Source of the DNA: Caulobacteraceae bacterium
GTDB lineage: Bacteria > Pseudomonadota > Alphaproteobacteria > Caulobacterales > Aquidulcibacteraceae
Reading direction: 5' to 3'
Assembly: GCA_016703335.1 (NCBI GenBank)
Contig: JADJCG010000001.1
Coordinates: 186,001 to 250,000, forward strand
Length of the DNA: 64,000 bases
In this document: positions 18,678 through 28,527 of the stretch, piece after piece
Layout: every line of letters starts with the position of its first letter
Position numbering within the stretch: position 1 is the stretch's first letter
Made by a program: the position numbers and the translations under genes
Notes under the pieces: generated by a model
Database searches by the model: none
Seen by the model: only the letters and a program-made list of their open reading frames with translations
What the model was told of the DNA's origin: nothing

Positions 18678-19924
18678 ATGACTAGCAGCACAACACATTG
18701 GTGGCAGCGCGACACAACACCCGGCCTCGTTCTGATCGCCGCGACGATTGTCTCATTTATTTTACTCAACAGCGCCGCAGGCGAGTTTTCCATCACTTGA
18801 TCGAGGAACAAATCGCTGGGCTTTCCATCGGCATCGGCGAAGGCGCACACCCGCTCAATCTGCACGTCATCATCAACGATGCGCTGATGGTGATCTTCTT
18901 TCTCTATGTCGGCCTCGAACTAAAGCGCGAGACGGTTGAAGGTCCCTTCAAAAACCCGCGCGAAGCCGCGCTTCCAATGGCCGGCGCCGTTGGCGGCATG
19001 ATCGCCCCCGCACTCATCTATGTTGCACTCACCGCCCAGCGAGCCTTCCTACCTGCGCGGTTGGGCCATCCCCGCCGCCACCGACATCGCCTTTGCCATC
19101 GGCGTGCTTTCACTCCTCGGCCCTCGCGTCCCTGCGGGCTTGCGCCTCTTCTTGCTCGCGCTCGCCATCATCGACGATCTCGGCGCCATCCTCGTCATTG
19201 CACTTTTTTATTCGACACACCTCGTCGGCTGGGCGCTTGGCGGCGCTGCGGTAACGTTCGGCATCATGCTGCTGATGAACCGCGCCGGCGTGAAAGCACT
19301 GCCGCTCTACTGGCTCTTCGGTCTGGCGCTCTGGGGCTTCATGCTGATCTCCGGCGTTCACGCCACCATCGCCGGCGTTCTCACGGCCATGACCGTGCCT
19401 ATGCGCGACAAGACCGACGGCTCACCGCTCATTGCCGCGGAGCACGCGCTGAAGCCTTGGGTGCAATTTGCGATCATGCCGATCTTCGCGCTCGTCAACG
19501 CCGGCGTGATCTTGCACGGCGCCGGGCTCAGCGCCCTCTTCACCCGATCGCACTCGGCGTCGGCCTTGGCCTCGTGTTCGGCAAACCCATCGGCATCATG
19601 CTCGCCGCGTATCTTGCATGCATGATGTTGAAGCAACGCCCGGCCGGCACGTTTGGGCAGATGCTCGGTATCTTGATTCTCGCCGGCATTGGTTTCACGA
19701 TGAGTTTGTTCATCGGCACACTCGCCTTCGGCAGCGGCGACCTCGCAACGCCAGTGCGCTTCGGCGTTCTCGGCGGATCATTCGTATCGGCGTTGCTTGG
19801 TTTGATCGTGCTCGGATGGTCATGCCGCAAGCTCGCACCGCGGGTTGCCAGCGATCTTTCGCGTGAAGAAGAATTGGCGGAGCAGCGCGGCGTGTTCGAA
19901 GATATCGATCCGCCCAAGCGCTAG
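18678..19924 (+). CDS. nhaA: Na+/H+ antiporter NhaA, three frameshifts
   Basis: Exchanges sodium for protons across the inner membrane. Conserved pieces are spread over two frames: VIINDALMVIFFLYVGLELKRE, then GWAIPAATDIAFAIGVLSLLG and ALAIIDDLGAILVIALF (the essential adjacent Asp pair), then LVFGKPIGIML and GIGFTMSLFIGTLAF. Frame changes lie near 18783 (a run of four T where five restores GEFFHHL), near 19040, and near 19541 (a C run, ACCCG for ACCCCG). All three are single missing bases, two in homopolymers, so the gene is most likely intact in the organism. Confidence 0.9.
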
Positions 19925-19930
19925 ATACAA

Positions 19931-19963
19931 AAGCGGCCGCACCGTTCCCCGGTGCGGCCGCTT
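19931..19963. terminator. Terminator-like hairpin between nhaA and hisS
   Basis: A 14-bp perfect inverted repeat (19931-19944 with 19950-19963) with a 5-base loop, seven bases after the nhaA stop. The T tract is short on both strands. Confidence 0.7.
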
Positions 19964-20101
19964 CACGTCGCTTTGTAGAAGGGCGTCTCCTCCCCGAAAC
20001 GCGACCGTCCGCGACGCCGACGATCGCGGCGAAATTGAGCCGCGTTGAGCGCAGGGTCAAGCGCTTGTGATCGATAGCGGCGCGTCGTTGCAGAGATGCC
20101 C

Positions 20102-21535
20102 CTAGCGGGCGAGCATTTGCTGCACTGCGGCAACGAGCTGATCGCGCGACACTTCTTGTTGAACCTGCTCGCGCGCCTTTGTGTAGGCCTCGCGATCCTC
20201 ACCTAAGCCCGCTGCAATCTTAGCACCGAGCTTCAGATCCTTAAGTGTGACCACACCTTTGGCGAGTTCATCACCGCCTTGGATGACGGCAATCGGCGCA
20301 GCACGTTTGTCGGCGTACTTCAGCTGCGCCTTCATCCCCGCCGCGCCGAGATAAGCCTCCGCCCGCACACTCGCGCGCCGCAACTCATCGGCCATCGCCA
20401 ATGCATCGGCAACGCGCGCCTGATCCATCACCAACACAACAACAGGGCCATCGGCCTCCGCAGCTTGTTGCGCCTGCAACGCCGCCGCCAAACGCGACAC
20501 GCCAATCGAAAATCCTGTCGCCGGAATCCGTTCACCACGAAAGCGCGCGACCAGATCATCGTAACGGCCACCGCCGCCGATGGAGCCGAACACGCCATCG
20601 CCACCGATGAGCTGTCCCTCGAAAACAGCGCCCGTGTAATATTCGAGCCCACGAACGATTGTCGGATCGATTTGCGCCTGCGCGTCGCCAACATTGAGCG
20701 CGCTCAAAGCAGCATCGATCGCACGCAATTCAGAAACAGACTCCTCGCCGCCAATCGCCGCCAAGCGTTCGACAACTTCAGCGCGTGAACCCGCGCCAGC
20801 GCTCACCAGATCAAGCACAGCCTTCGCTTGCGAGGCATCCAAACCCGCGCCTTTGGTGAAATCACCAGATTCATCTTTGCGGCCTGCGCCGAGCAGCGCC
20901 TCGACACCGCGCACCCCCAAGCGATCGAACTTATCGATCGCGCGCAGCACAGTGAGGCGCGTCGAAAACGCATCCGCCGGAACGCCAATCTTCTCAAGCA
21001 CCGCGTCCAGCAGCTTCCGCGTCGAAAACTTGATCTGAAACTGCCGGTCGGCGAGGCCTACAGCGCTATACGCCGCGCACGCCATCGCGATCATCTCAGC
21101 GTCAGCCGCCGGCGAGGCACTCCCCACCGTATCCGCATCACACTGCCAGAACTCCCGGAACCGTCCTGGTCCCGGCTTCTCATTCCGCCACACAGGCCCC
21201 GCAGCCCAACGGCGATACGGCTTCGGCAATGCGTCGAAATTCTCAGCTACGAACCGCGCCAGCGGCGCCGTCAAATCGTAGCGCAGCGCCACCCATTCCT
21301 CATCGTCCTCGAACGCAAACACGCCCTCGTTCGGCCGATCCTGGTCCGGCAAAAATTTACCAAGCGCGTCCGCGTACTCGAACGCCGGCGTCTCCAGCGA
21401 CTCGAAGCCCCAGTCTTCGTAAACCTTCGACACACGCGAGATGAGCTGGCGCTCGAGCGCCAGATCCGGCCCACGCCGATCCGGCAGCCCGCGCGCGCGG
21501 CGGGGTTTCGGACGAGGGGCAGCTTGGTCGGTCAT
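20102..21535 (-). CDS. hisS: Histidyl-tRNA synthetase
   Basis: Class II synthetase, 477 residues from ATG 21535 (an in-frame TTG lies at 21550). Motif 2 is VWRNEKPGPGRFREFWQCD, the HisA motif is RGLEYYTGAVFEG, and SIGGGGRYDDLV is the histidine-binding loop. The C-terminal anticodon-binding domain (VVVLVMDQARVADAL) is complete. The Arg/Pro-rich N-terminus (RPKPRRARGLPDRRG) is normal for alphaproteobacteria. No frameshift. Confidence 0.96.
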   Translation of the reverse strand: MTDQAAPRPKPRRARGLPDRRGPDLALERQLISRVSKVYEDWGFESLETPAFEYADALGKFLPDQDRPNEGVFAFEDDEEWVALRYDLTAPLARFVAENFDALPKPYRRWAAGPVWRNEKPGPGRFREFWQCDADTVGSASPAADAEMIAMACAAYSAVGLADRQFQIKFSTRKLLDAVLEKIGVPADAFSTRLTVLRAIDKFDRLGVRGVEALLGAGRKDESGDFTKGAGLDASQAKAVLDLVSAGAGSRAEVVERLAAIGGEESVSELRAIDAALSALNVGDAQAQIDPTIVRGLEYYTGAVFEGQLIGGDGVFGSIGGGGRYDDLVARFRGERIPATGFSIGVSRLAAALQAQQAAEADGPVVVLVMDQARVADALAMADELRRASVRAEAYLGAAGMKAQLKYADKRAAPIAVIQGGDELAKGVVTLKDLKLGAKIAAGLGEDREAYTKAREQVQQEVSRDQLVAAVQQMLAR

Positions 21536-21657
21536 ATTGCAATTGCTCAAAGGGCTAGAGATTGGGGATTAGGGACTAGGCGCAGCCCCCGCAAGCCGTC
21601 CCGGCCCAAGCGAGTGGCCCGGCCCTTGCTCGCCTCACAGGCGAAGAGGTTCAAACC

Positions 21658-22044
21658 ATGCTCACCTGTATCGCTTTGATGCTTACCGTCGGCGCCGCCG
21701 AGCTTCCGTCGCTGGCCGCGGAGGTCGAGGCCGAGGCCCGCACCCTCAGCGCCCAGACCGAGGTCACCCCCGAATTCCTGGCCAACATCCAGGACTTCTC
21801 GCAAGATTCCGAGCAGCTCTCAGCCTCGCTCCGCGCGCTCGGCGTTGTCCAAGACCTTCCGTGCATTTTCCACGGCATCTCTGAAGACGCGCTTGTGCAC
21901 ATGCATGAGCTTCAAGAGGCGGACACCGCCACCGAACGCGAAATGGCCTTCAGCGCCCTCCGCGCTCTTCTCGACGACGCCATCCTGATCGCCCCGATGG
22001 CCGCCTCCGCGGTGGCCGAGGCTCAGGTCGCCGCCCACGAGTAA
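21658..22044 (+). CDS. Small protein of unknown function, tandem paralogue 1
   Basis: 128 residues. It starts MLTCIALMLTVGAAELPSLA, a short hydrophobic N-terminus that could be a signal or anchor. The rest is Ala/Glu-rich and helical, with the central motif VQDLPCIFHGISEDA. It aligns along its whole length with the next gene, 53 bases downstream. No known domain recognised. Confidence 0.75.
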   Translation: MLTCIALMLTVGAAELPSLAAEVEAEARTLSAQTEVTPEFLANIQDFSQDSEQLSASLRALGVVQDLPCIFHGISEDALVHMHELQEADTATEREMAFSALRALLDDAILIAPMAASAVAEAQVAAHE

Positions 22045-22097
22045 CCCGGCGCCGCTCTTGCTCTAAGGGCAACGTTCGCGCGCGAAGGAACCCTTAC

Positions 22098-22499
22098 ATG
22101 CTTACGTGTCTCGCTTTGGTTGCGTTTAACGTCGCGAGCCTTGGTGACATTCCGAAGATGGCGACTGACCTCGAAGCCGAGGCGCGCACTTTGGCGGCCG
22201 TCAGCACGTTCTCTCCCGACTTTGTCTCGCGCATCGAAGCCTTTTCGGGCGACGCGCAACGTCTCTCAACTTCGCTGCAAAATGCCGGCGTCGGCCAAGA
22301 CATGCCGTGCATCTTCCAAGGCATCGCCAACGACGCCCAAGAGCGCGCTGCCGAGTTCACCGATGCGGATACGCAAACCGAGCAGGACGCAGCCTTCATG
22401 AACCTGCGCGTTCTGATGGAAGACACGGTGATGCTTGCACCGCTCGCCGCCTCAGCCGCTGCCGACCGCGCCGACGAACGCAACATCGCTCTGCGCTAA
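22098..22499 (+). CDS. Small protein of unknown function, tandem paralogue 2
   Basis: 133 residues, a paralogue of the preceding gene: both begin MLTC(I/L)AL, both have EAEARTL near residue 28, and both contain D(L/M)PCIF.GI at the centre and LAPLAASA / IAPMAASA near the end. Preceded by GAAGGA. The single invariant Cys in PCIF may be functional. Function unknown; the conserved pair points to a lineage-specific family. Confidence 0.75.
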   Translation: MLTCLALVAFNVASLGDIPKMATDLEAEARTLAAVSTFSPDFVSRIEAFSGDAQRLSTSLQNAGVGQDMPCIFQGIANDAQERAAEFTDADTQTEQDAAFMNLRVLMEDTVMLAPLAASAAADRADERNIALR

Positions 22500-22502
22500 A
22501 AT

Positions 22503-23129
22503 TTAAGCCGCGTACTTAACACCGCACCCGTAAGGCGTCGTCTGCGCAATCTGCACAGGCCGCCCCGCTTCCAAATCAGCCCACGCCGCGCGCACGCAAT
22601 TCGTTGCGCCTTCGAGCGTTTCAGGCCGCGCTGACGGGCGATCGTCGATCGCGCCCTGATAGATGATCAGACCTTCGCCATTGATCATCACCATTTGCGG
22701 CGTGTTGAGCGCGCCGTACGCGCGGCCCATGACGCCATCGCCATCGAGCAACGTCGCCGTCACCGTCGCTTGCTCAGTCTGCACCTGCGCCACCGCGCCC
22801 GGCCCATCGAGATAGCCCTGCTCGCCCGGCGCCGACGAAATCACCTGCAACCACGTCCAGCCACGCGCCGCTGCATCGCGCTGCAGCGCTTGCATGTTGC
22901 CGGCATCGTAGTGCTTGCGCACGTAAGGGCAGCCATTGTTCGTCCATTCGAGAATGACGTTCTGACCGGCGAACTCCGCCAACGTCCGCACCGCGCCCGT
23001 CGCATCCGTCACCGAGAACGCAGGCGCCGCTGCCCCAGTCGCGACATGGTCAACGTTCGCGGCCGGCCCGCACGCAGCAAGCGCCAACACAGCAGCGCCC
23101 GCCAGCAAGAACTCGCGCTTTGAAAGCAT
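22503..23129 (-). CDS. Lipoprotein thioredoxin-fold redoxin (AhpC/TSA type)
   Basis: 208-residue exported protein. MLSKREFLLAGAAVLALAACGP is a signal with lipobox (LAAC), with a Tat-like start. The thioredoxin fold has the active-site segment WTNNGCPYVRKHYD with one Cys, and the cis-Pro loop NTPQMVMINGEG. ATG 23129 follows AGGGAG. It lies two bases after the stop of the DsbD gene, so it likely receives electrons from it at the outer face of the membrane and reduces peroxide or protein disulphides. Confidence 0.85.
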   Translation of the reverse strand: MLSKREFLLAGAAVLALAACGPAANVDHVATGAAAPAFSVTDATGAVRTLAEFAGQNVILEWTNNGCPYVRKHYDAGNMQALQRDAAARGWTWLQVISSAPGEQGYLDGPGAVAQVQTEQATVTATLLDGDGVMGRAYGALNTPQMVMINGEGLIIYQGAIDDRPSARPETLEGATNCVRAAWADLEAGRPVQIAQTTPYGCGVKYAA

Positions 23130-23131
23130 AG

Positions 23132-25262
23132 TCACTCTCCCTGGACCGTTTCCAGCAACAAAGATTCACTCAGCACTTGCGGCAGCACACGCGGCTCGCC
23201 GCCCTCGGCCGGATAATACAAATAAAGCGGGACGCCCGCGCGTCCACGCGCCGCCAACTCCGCCGCGATCGCTTCGTCGCGATTTGTCCAATCGCCAACC
23301 AGATACGCCGTGTTCGTTCCGGCAAACGCATCCGCCAAACGCGGCGTGAATGCCGCCACTTCATTGACCTTACAGGTCACGCACCACGCCGCTGTGAAAT
23401 TCACAAACACCGCACGGCCTTCGCCCTGAAGCTCCGTCACCCGCGCCGCGCTCCATGGCTCGGACACCAGCACTTCGTGCGTTTCCACGCCGACCAACGG
23501 TCGCCAGATGAACGCGCCAGCGATCGCGAGTTGCAGCACGCCGATCGCCAACCACACCCGCCCCCAACGCGAAGACAAAATCAGGAACGTCACCGACACG
23601 AACAACGTCAGCAGCGCGATCGTGCCTTGCGAACCGGATTGCTCCGTTAGCACCCACACGAGCCAGACCGCCGCGCCAAACATCGGAAACGCGAGCACAT
23701 TCTTGGCGCGCTCCATCCACGCACCGGGCTTCGGAATGAGCTTCTGCAAACCAGGCGCAAAATGCAGCAGCGTCAGCGGCAGTGCGAACCCCAGGCCCAA
23801 CGCCGCGAAGATCACCAACGTCGTCAGCGCCGATTGCGTCAGCGCCGCACCGATGGCGCCAGCCATGAACGGCGCCGTGCACGGCGTCGCTGCGATCACC
23901 GCCAGCGCGCCCGTGAAGAACGCGCCCATATCGCCGCCGCGCGAGGCCAGACGAGAGCCGACGTTCTGCGCGCCAGCGCCAATCTCAAAAACGCTGAGCA
24001 GATTAAGGCCGATCAAAAAGAAGAGCAGCGCCAGCAAGCTCGTCACCCACGGTGCCTGCAACTGGAAGCCCCAACCCACCGCTTCGCCCGCGCCGCGCAA
24101 TGCGATCAACACCACAGCGAGCGCCAGGAACGTCACCATCACGCCGGCGAAATAGAGAACGCCGTGCCGCCGCGCGTCGCCGCTTTGCACACCGCCCGCA
24201 AATTGCAGCGCCTTCACCGAAAGCACCGGCAGCACGCACGGCATGATGTTGAGGATCAAACCACCGAGAAATGCCAAGCCAAGCGCCGCAAGCAACGCAA
24301 CACCTGTCATCTCAGCAGCGGCTGGCGTTGACGCTGCCTCAGCGCCTCCTTCGATATCCGCGAGCAGATAATCATCGGACATCGCCGCCGCCTGATCGTC
24401 CGTGCCCGCAATCGCTTCACCCGGCGCCCGCTTCGATCTCAACACCGCGGCGCACCCACGCGCCGCCCTCTTGCGCCTCGTAAACGACAAGTCCCGCAAG
24501 CGGCGCAGCGCCTAGCGGACGCAGATCAGGCGTTAGCGAAAAACTCGCGCCACCAGCGCCAACGCGCGCATGCTGCGCCGGCGCCGCTTTAACGACGCCG
24601 CGCTCAAACGGAAAGAAGCGGATATTGCGTGACGCGCTCGCATTCGGCAGCGAGACACTGAGCCGTGCGGGATCGCCCGTTGCGATCGTCGCGTTCACGC
24701 CATCCTGGCGGCGCGGAATATTCGCAACCGCCTCGCCGACACGCGCCGCCCATTCCGGATCATCGCGCCCTTGCGCCGCCACCGGCACGCTCAACGTCAG
24801 CGTCGCATCTTCCGGCACGCACACATCCGAACACACAAGCCAATACGCAGCCGCGCTCAGCGTCACCGTCGAACCGGGCCGCGCATTCGCAGGCACAGTG
24901 ATCTCGACCGGAAAGAGCACCTCGCCCTCGTAGCCGTAATTCACGAGCATGGCGTAGGGCACTGCCTCAGGCGCCGGCCACCGGATCTCGCCCGCGCGCC
25001 ATCCTGTCGGCAGCGTCCACGTCAGCCTTGTCGGCTCGCCGCTATCGCCGGGATTGCGCCAATAGGTGTGCCACCCCGGATTGATCGTCTCGCGCAGCAC
25101 GATCGTGAAGCGCTCACCCGGCGCCACCGCTGCTCGCGAGGAATGCAGCGCCGCTTGCACCTGCCGCTCGGCAGACAATGGCTGCGCTGAGACAGATGGC
25201 GAGAGGAAGAAACCGAGGAGGAAAACCGCCAGCGCGGCAAAACGGACCATAGATACGCGCAT
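23132..25262 (-). CDS. dsbD: Thiol:disulphide interchange protein DsbD (ScsB type), frameshifted near 24420
   Basis: Carries reducing power from cytoplasmic thioredoxin to the periplasm. The N-terminal periplasmic domain (signal ending SVSAQ, then WLVCSDVCVPEDATL) is in one frame and ends GVEIEAGAG. The rest is in another frame: eight-helix core with Cys in NIMPCVLPVLSVKAL and ATPCTAPFMAGAIG, then a C-terminal thioredoxin domain with AAWCVTCKVNE. The shift near 24420 is in a GGGCGCCGGG run. Starts at 25262 or 25250 (MVRFAALAV). The layout matches ScsB of alphaproteobacteria. Confidence 0.9.
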
Positions 25263-25349
25263 ACAGGCTGAACCGCCCCAGGCCAATGCGGCTCGCCCGC
25301 ACGTACCCATTCGCGCCGCCGCACCGGCCGGTTACCCGCGCCCCAAAGA

Positions 25350-25379
25350 AAAACGCCCCTCGTTTCCGAGGGGCGTTTT
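25350..25379. terminator. Terminator between SapC and DsbD genes
   Basis: A 13-bp perfect inverted repeat (25350-25362 with 25367-25379) with a 4-base loop and T/A tails on both sides. It lies just after the sapC stop (minus strand) and before the dsbD start. Confidence 0.85.
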
Positions 25380-25400
25380 GGAACTTCAGTCCGTCGCGGC

Positions 25401-26198
25401 TTAGCGCAGCGGTGTCGAAGCCTGAATGCGCGCCGCACGGCTCAGGATCTTCGGCCACAGGCCGAGCGAGAGCAGGTGCGCGTGCATCACAGCCGTGACG
25501 CCCTTGTCGCGGAGTTCGAGGTACACTTCCTTCGGAAGCGCGTTGAGCTTCGATTCCGAAATACGCAGGTACTCGCCGAGCTTGGTCGGCTCGTCCGGCG
25601 TGCCGTCGGCCTTCGCGCGCGGCAGAGCCAGCGGCGTCGACTCGAACAGGCCGTGTTGATCCATCAGCTTCACGAATTCCTGGGTGCGCTTACCCAGCAT
25701 GTCGAACTCGCGGCAGAACTGGATCGCCTCTTGCGTATAACGCGAGGGCTTGTCGCCTTCGAAGAACGGCAGCTCCGGCGTCGACGACAGCATCTTCGCC
25801 GAGCGATCGATGCAGACGAGAACGCGGTCCTCGTTGCCCTTCTCTTGGCTTTGGTTCGCCAACACAGGCAGGAACGGATAGCGGCGCGCGAACGCCGGCA
25901 GATACACTTCCGGGTCCAGCGAGCCATCAGCGCCCAAGAACACGTTCATGCCCGGACGCAGACCCATCACCGCCAACGGCGTCTTCGACTGCGTGTCGAA
26001 AATGATCGGGTAGCAAACAGCCGCGAGACCGAACTCATCGACCGTCAACGGCACGAGGTGCGTGTCAGCGAGGAACGCAAACGGATTGCTGACCTGGCTC
26101 ACACCCAGCTTGCCGTGCTTTTCAACCGAAAGCGGCTCGAGCTGGTTGTAGAAAAGGATTTTGCCCAGCGTTTGCTGGCCGCCTTGGGCGGTTGTCAT
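25401..26198 (-). CDS. SapC family protein
   Basis: 265 residues of the SapC family (named from S-layer associated genes in Campylobacter; role in alphaproteobacteria not established). The typical signature is the N-terminal FYNQLEPLSVEKHGKLGV followed by HLVPLTVDEF and YPIIFD. No signal peptide. GGAGACGACC precedes the ATG. Own terminator follows, so it is likely monocistronic. Confidence 0.9.
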   Translation of the reverse strand: MTTAQGGQQTLGKILFYNQLEPLSVEKHGKLGVSQVSNPFAFLADTHLVPLTVDEFGLAAVCYPIIFDTQSKTPLAVMGLRPGMNVFLGADGSLDPEVYLPAFARRYPFLPVLANQSQEKGNEDRVLVCIDRSAKMLSSTPELPFFEGDKPSRYTQEAIQFCREFDMLGKRTQEFVKLMDQHGLFESTPLALPRAKADGTPDEPTKLGEYLRISESKLNALPKEVYLELRDKGVTAVMHAHLLSLGLWPKILSRAARIQASTPLR

Positions 26199-26370
26199 GG
26201 TCGTCTCCGCGAGTTCCCTACCACTGAGGGGCCGTCAAAACCACGAATGCGCGGTTTCCGCAACACGTTAGCGCAAAACAACTGCGATGACCGGCCCTTT
26301 TCTCAGCGCCGACGCATGCTATTCCCGGCCCGGCGCCTTGCTGCGGCGCAACCTGCCTGTTGAGGGATAA

Positions 26371-28263
26371 ATGAAGCCGATCCGTTGGGCTGCCGCCGTG
26401 GTTCTGGGACTAACGCTTGCCGCCAGCGCCTGCGGCCCGCGCCAAGCGCAGCCGATGACCGCCTTCGAAGGCAAGCTCTCCGATTGGGCGCGCGAAATTC
26501 TCGCCGACAGCCCCGAGACGGCATCACAGACCGGCGTGCAAGACGATGCCGCCGGCGGCGCCTACAATGATCGTCTCGACGATCGTTCAAGCATTGCACT
26601 CGAAGCGCGCCGCAGTCCTGCGGTCCGCCGTTATGCAGAACTTCGCGCGCTCGATGTCAGCCGTCTCAGCGAAGATGATCAACTCACCTACGCCGTCTTG
26701 CGCGATCAATTCGCCAGCGTCGCCGGCACCGCCGCGTTCAACTATGGCGACTTCGGTCCGTTGGGTGGCGCGCATCCGTATGTCATCAATCAAATGGACA
26801 GCGCCTTCATCACACTGCCCTCCTTCCTCGACGAACGCCACGACGTCACCGACACCGCGTCCGCTGAGGCCTACATCACGCGCCTGCGCGCCGTTGCCGA
26901 CGCCATCGATCAAGAAACCGACCGCGCGCGCGAAGACGCAGCCCTCGGTGTGCGCCCGCCAGGCTTTGTCCTCGACACCGTCGCCGGCATGCTCGAAAGC
27001 GTCCTCCGGGATCCACCGAGTTCGCAAGTTTACATCACCGGCTTCCGCACCAAGCTCGACGCCATCGCCGCGCGCGAGCAAAACGCCGAACGCCGCACCG
27101 TCATCGAGCGCGACAACCAAGTCCTGATCGCGCGCGCCGAAGCCATTGTCCGCGACAACATTCTGCCCGCCCACCAACGCGCGCTCGCTTGGGTGCGCTC
27201 GGAGCGTTCACGCGCCAGCGACGCGCCCGGCGTCTCAAACCTGCCGCGCGGCGCCGAGTATTACGCTGCCGTGTTAAAGATCGAGACCACCACGGATCTC
27301 ACCCCAGACCAAATCCACACCATCGGCCGCAACCGCGTCACCGAACTCAACCGCGAACTCGACATCGCGCTCCGCCGCCTCGGCCTCACCGAAGGCCCCG
27401 TCGGCCAACGCCTGGCGCAGCTCACCGCCGACCCGCGCTATCAATACGAAGATAGCGACGCCGGCCGCGCTCAACTCATCACCGACGTGCAAGCGCGCGT
27501 GAACCGCGTGATGGAACGCGCGCCGCAATGGTTCGGCCGCTTGCCGCAAGCGCGCCTGGAAGTCCGCCGTGTACCCGCCTTCGCCGAAGCCGGCGCGCCG
27601 GGCGCCTATTACAATCCGCCGTCGCTCGATGGCTCAAGCCCCGGCATCTACTACATCAACATGCGCAGCCTCGCCGAGATGACGCGCATTGATCTACCGA
27701 CGCAGGATTTCCACGAAGCCGTCCCCGGTCACCATTTCCAAATCGCGCTGGCGCAAGAACTCACCGACACGCCGCTTCTGCGCCGCATGACCTCGTTCAA
27801 CGCCTACAGCGAGGGCTGGGCGCTCTACGCCGAAGAGTTAGCCGACGAGCAAGGCTTCCACGATGGCGACGCTGCCGGTCGCATCGGCTATCTGCGCTGG
27901 CAGCTCTGGCGCGCCGTGCGTCTTGTCGTCGACACCGGCCTCCACGCCAAAAATTGGACGCGCCAGCAAGCCATCGATTACGTCTCAAGCACCACCGGCG
28001 ATCTGCCCGGCGTCGTCTCAACCGAAGTCGATCGCTACATCGTTTGGCCCGGCCAAGCCTGCGGCTACGAACTCGGCCGCCGCGAAATCGCGCGCCTACG
28101 CGAAGAAGCCCGCAACGAACTCGGCGCCGACTTCGATCTACGCGGCTTTCACGACGCAGTGCTTCTGCACGGCGAAGTCCCGCTCAGCGTCTTGGACACC
28201 CTCGTCCGCGACTGGATCCCCCAACAACGCCGCGCCGCCGAACGCGAACGCAACCGCCGCTAA
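26371..28263 (+). CDS. DUF885 lipoprotein, putative zinc carboxypeptidase-like
   Basis: 630 residues, exported as a lipoprotein (LTLAASACGP). The DUF885 domain contains QDFHEAVPGHHFQIALAQEL and FNAYSEGWALYAEELADE, which together give the HExxxH plus downstream Glu arrangement of gluzincin-like peptidases. Peptidase activity is inferred from this pattern. Length is normal for the family. Monocistronic with a terminator directly after the stop. Confidence 0.88.
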   Translation: MKPIRWAAAVVLGLTLAASACGPRQAQPMTAFEGKLSDWAREILADSPETASQTGVQDDAAGGAYNDRLDDRSSIALEARRSPAVRRYAELRALDVSRLSEDDQLTYAVLRDQFASVAGTAAFNYGDFGPLGGAHPYVINQMDSAFITLPSFLDERHDVTDTASAEAYITRLRAVADAIDQETDRAREDAALGVRPPGFVLDTVAGMLESVLRDPPSSQVYITGFRTKLDAIAAREQNAERRTVIERDNQVLIARAEAIVRDNILPAHQRALAWVRSERSRASDAPGVSNLPRGAEYYAAVLKIETTTDLTPDQIHTIGRNRVTELNRELDIALRRLGLTEGPVGQRLAQLTADPRYQYEDSDAGRAQLITDVQARVNRVMERAPQWFGRLPQARLEVRRVPAFAEAGAPGAYYNPPSLDGSSPGIYYINMRSLAEMTRIDLPTQDFHEAVPGHHFQIALAQELTDTPLLRRMTSFNAYSEGWALYAEELADEQGFHDGDAAGRIGYLRWQLWRAVRLVVDTGLHAKNWTRQQAIDYVSSTTGDLPGVVSTEVDRYIVWPGQACGYELGRREIARLREEARNELGADFDLRGFHDAVLLHGEVPLSVLDTLVRDWIPQQRRAAERERNRR

Positions 28264-28272
28264 ACCTGGAGC

Positions 28273-28295
28273 GCCGGCGCCCTCGCCGGCATTTT
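28273..28295 (+). terminator. Terminator of the DUF885 gene
   Basis: GCCGGCG (28273-28279) pairs with CGCCGGC (28284-28290) over a CCCT loop and is followed by ATTTTC. Confidence 0.65.
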
Positions 28296-28307
28296 CGGTA
28301 AGCGCGG

Positions 28308-28417
28308 CCCTTCGACAAGCTCAGGGTGACGCGAGTGAGGCGCTGGCGTCTGAATTGGCGTCATCCGGCGCTCAAATTGGCGTCATGCTGAGCCTGTCGA
28401 AGCACGACGCCACGCGC
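28308..28417. repeat. Dispersed intergenic inverted repeat, copy A
   Basis: Two arms of about 23 bases (CTTCGACAAGCTCAGGGTGA at 28311 and its reverse complement near 28381-28404) face each other. The right arm block 28379-28417 recurs almost exactly at 42168-42207. This is a mobile or palindromic intergenic repeat of the kind common in alphaproteobacteria and could form a large RNA hairpin. Confidence 0.7.
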
Positions 28418-28508
28418 CACTAGCAACTTCACAGCAAGCTTCGTTAAGCCCCGTTAGCGATGCGGCTTAGACTGAAATTTACGGTGAACCGCTAAGAAAC
28501 CCCGTTGG

Positions 28509-28514
28509 TATAAT
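28509..28514 (+). promoter_or_regulatory. Candidate -10 box (TATAAT)
   Basis: A perfect TATAAT lies 13 bases before the ATG at 28528, within CCCCG/CGGGG arms that could form a short hairpin. No good -35 was found. If used, the leader would be very short. Confidence 0.4.
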
Positions 28515-28527
28515 TCGGGGACGCGCA

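Noticed and set aside
16026..18698. N-terminal extension of the TonB receptor up to 18698
   Set aside because: The extra 69 residues are low in hydrophobicity and overlap the nhaA start; the ATG at 18491 has a good ribosome site and signal-like N-terminus.
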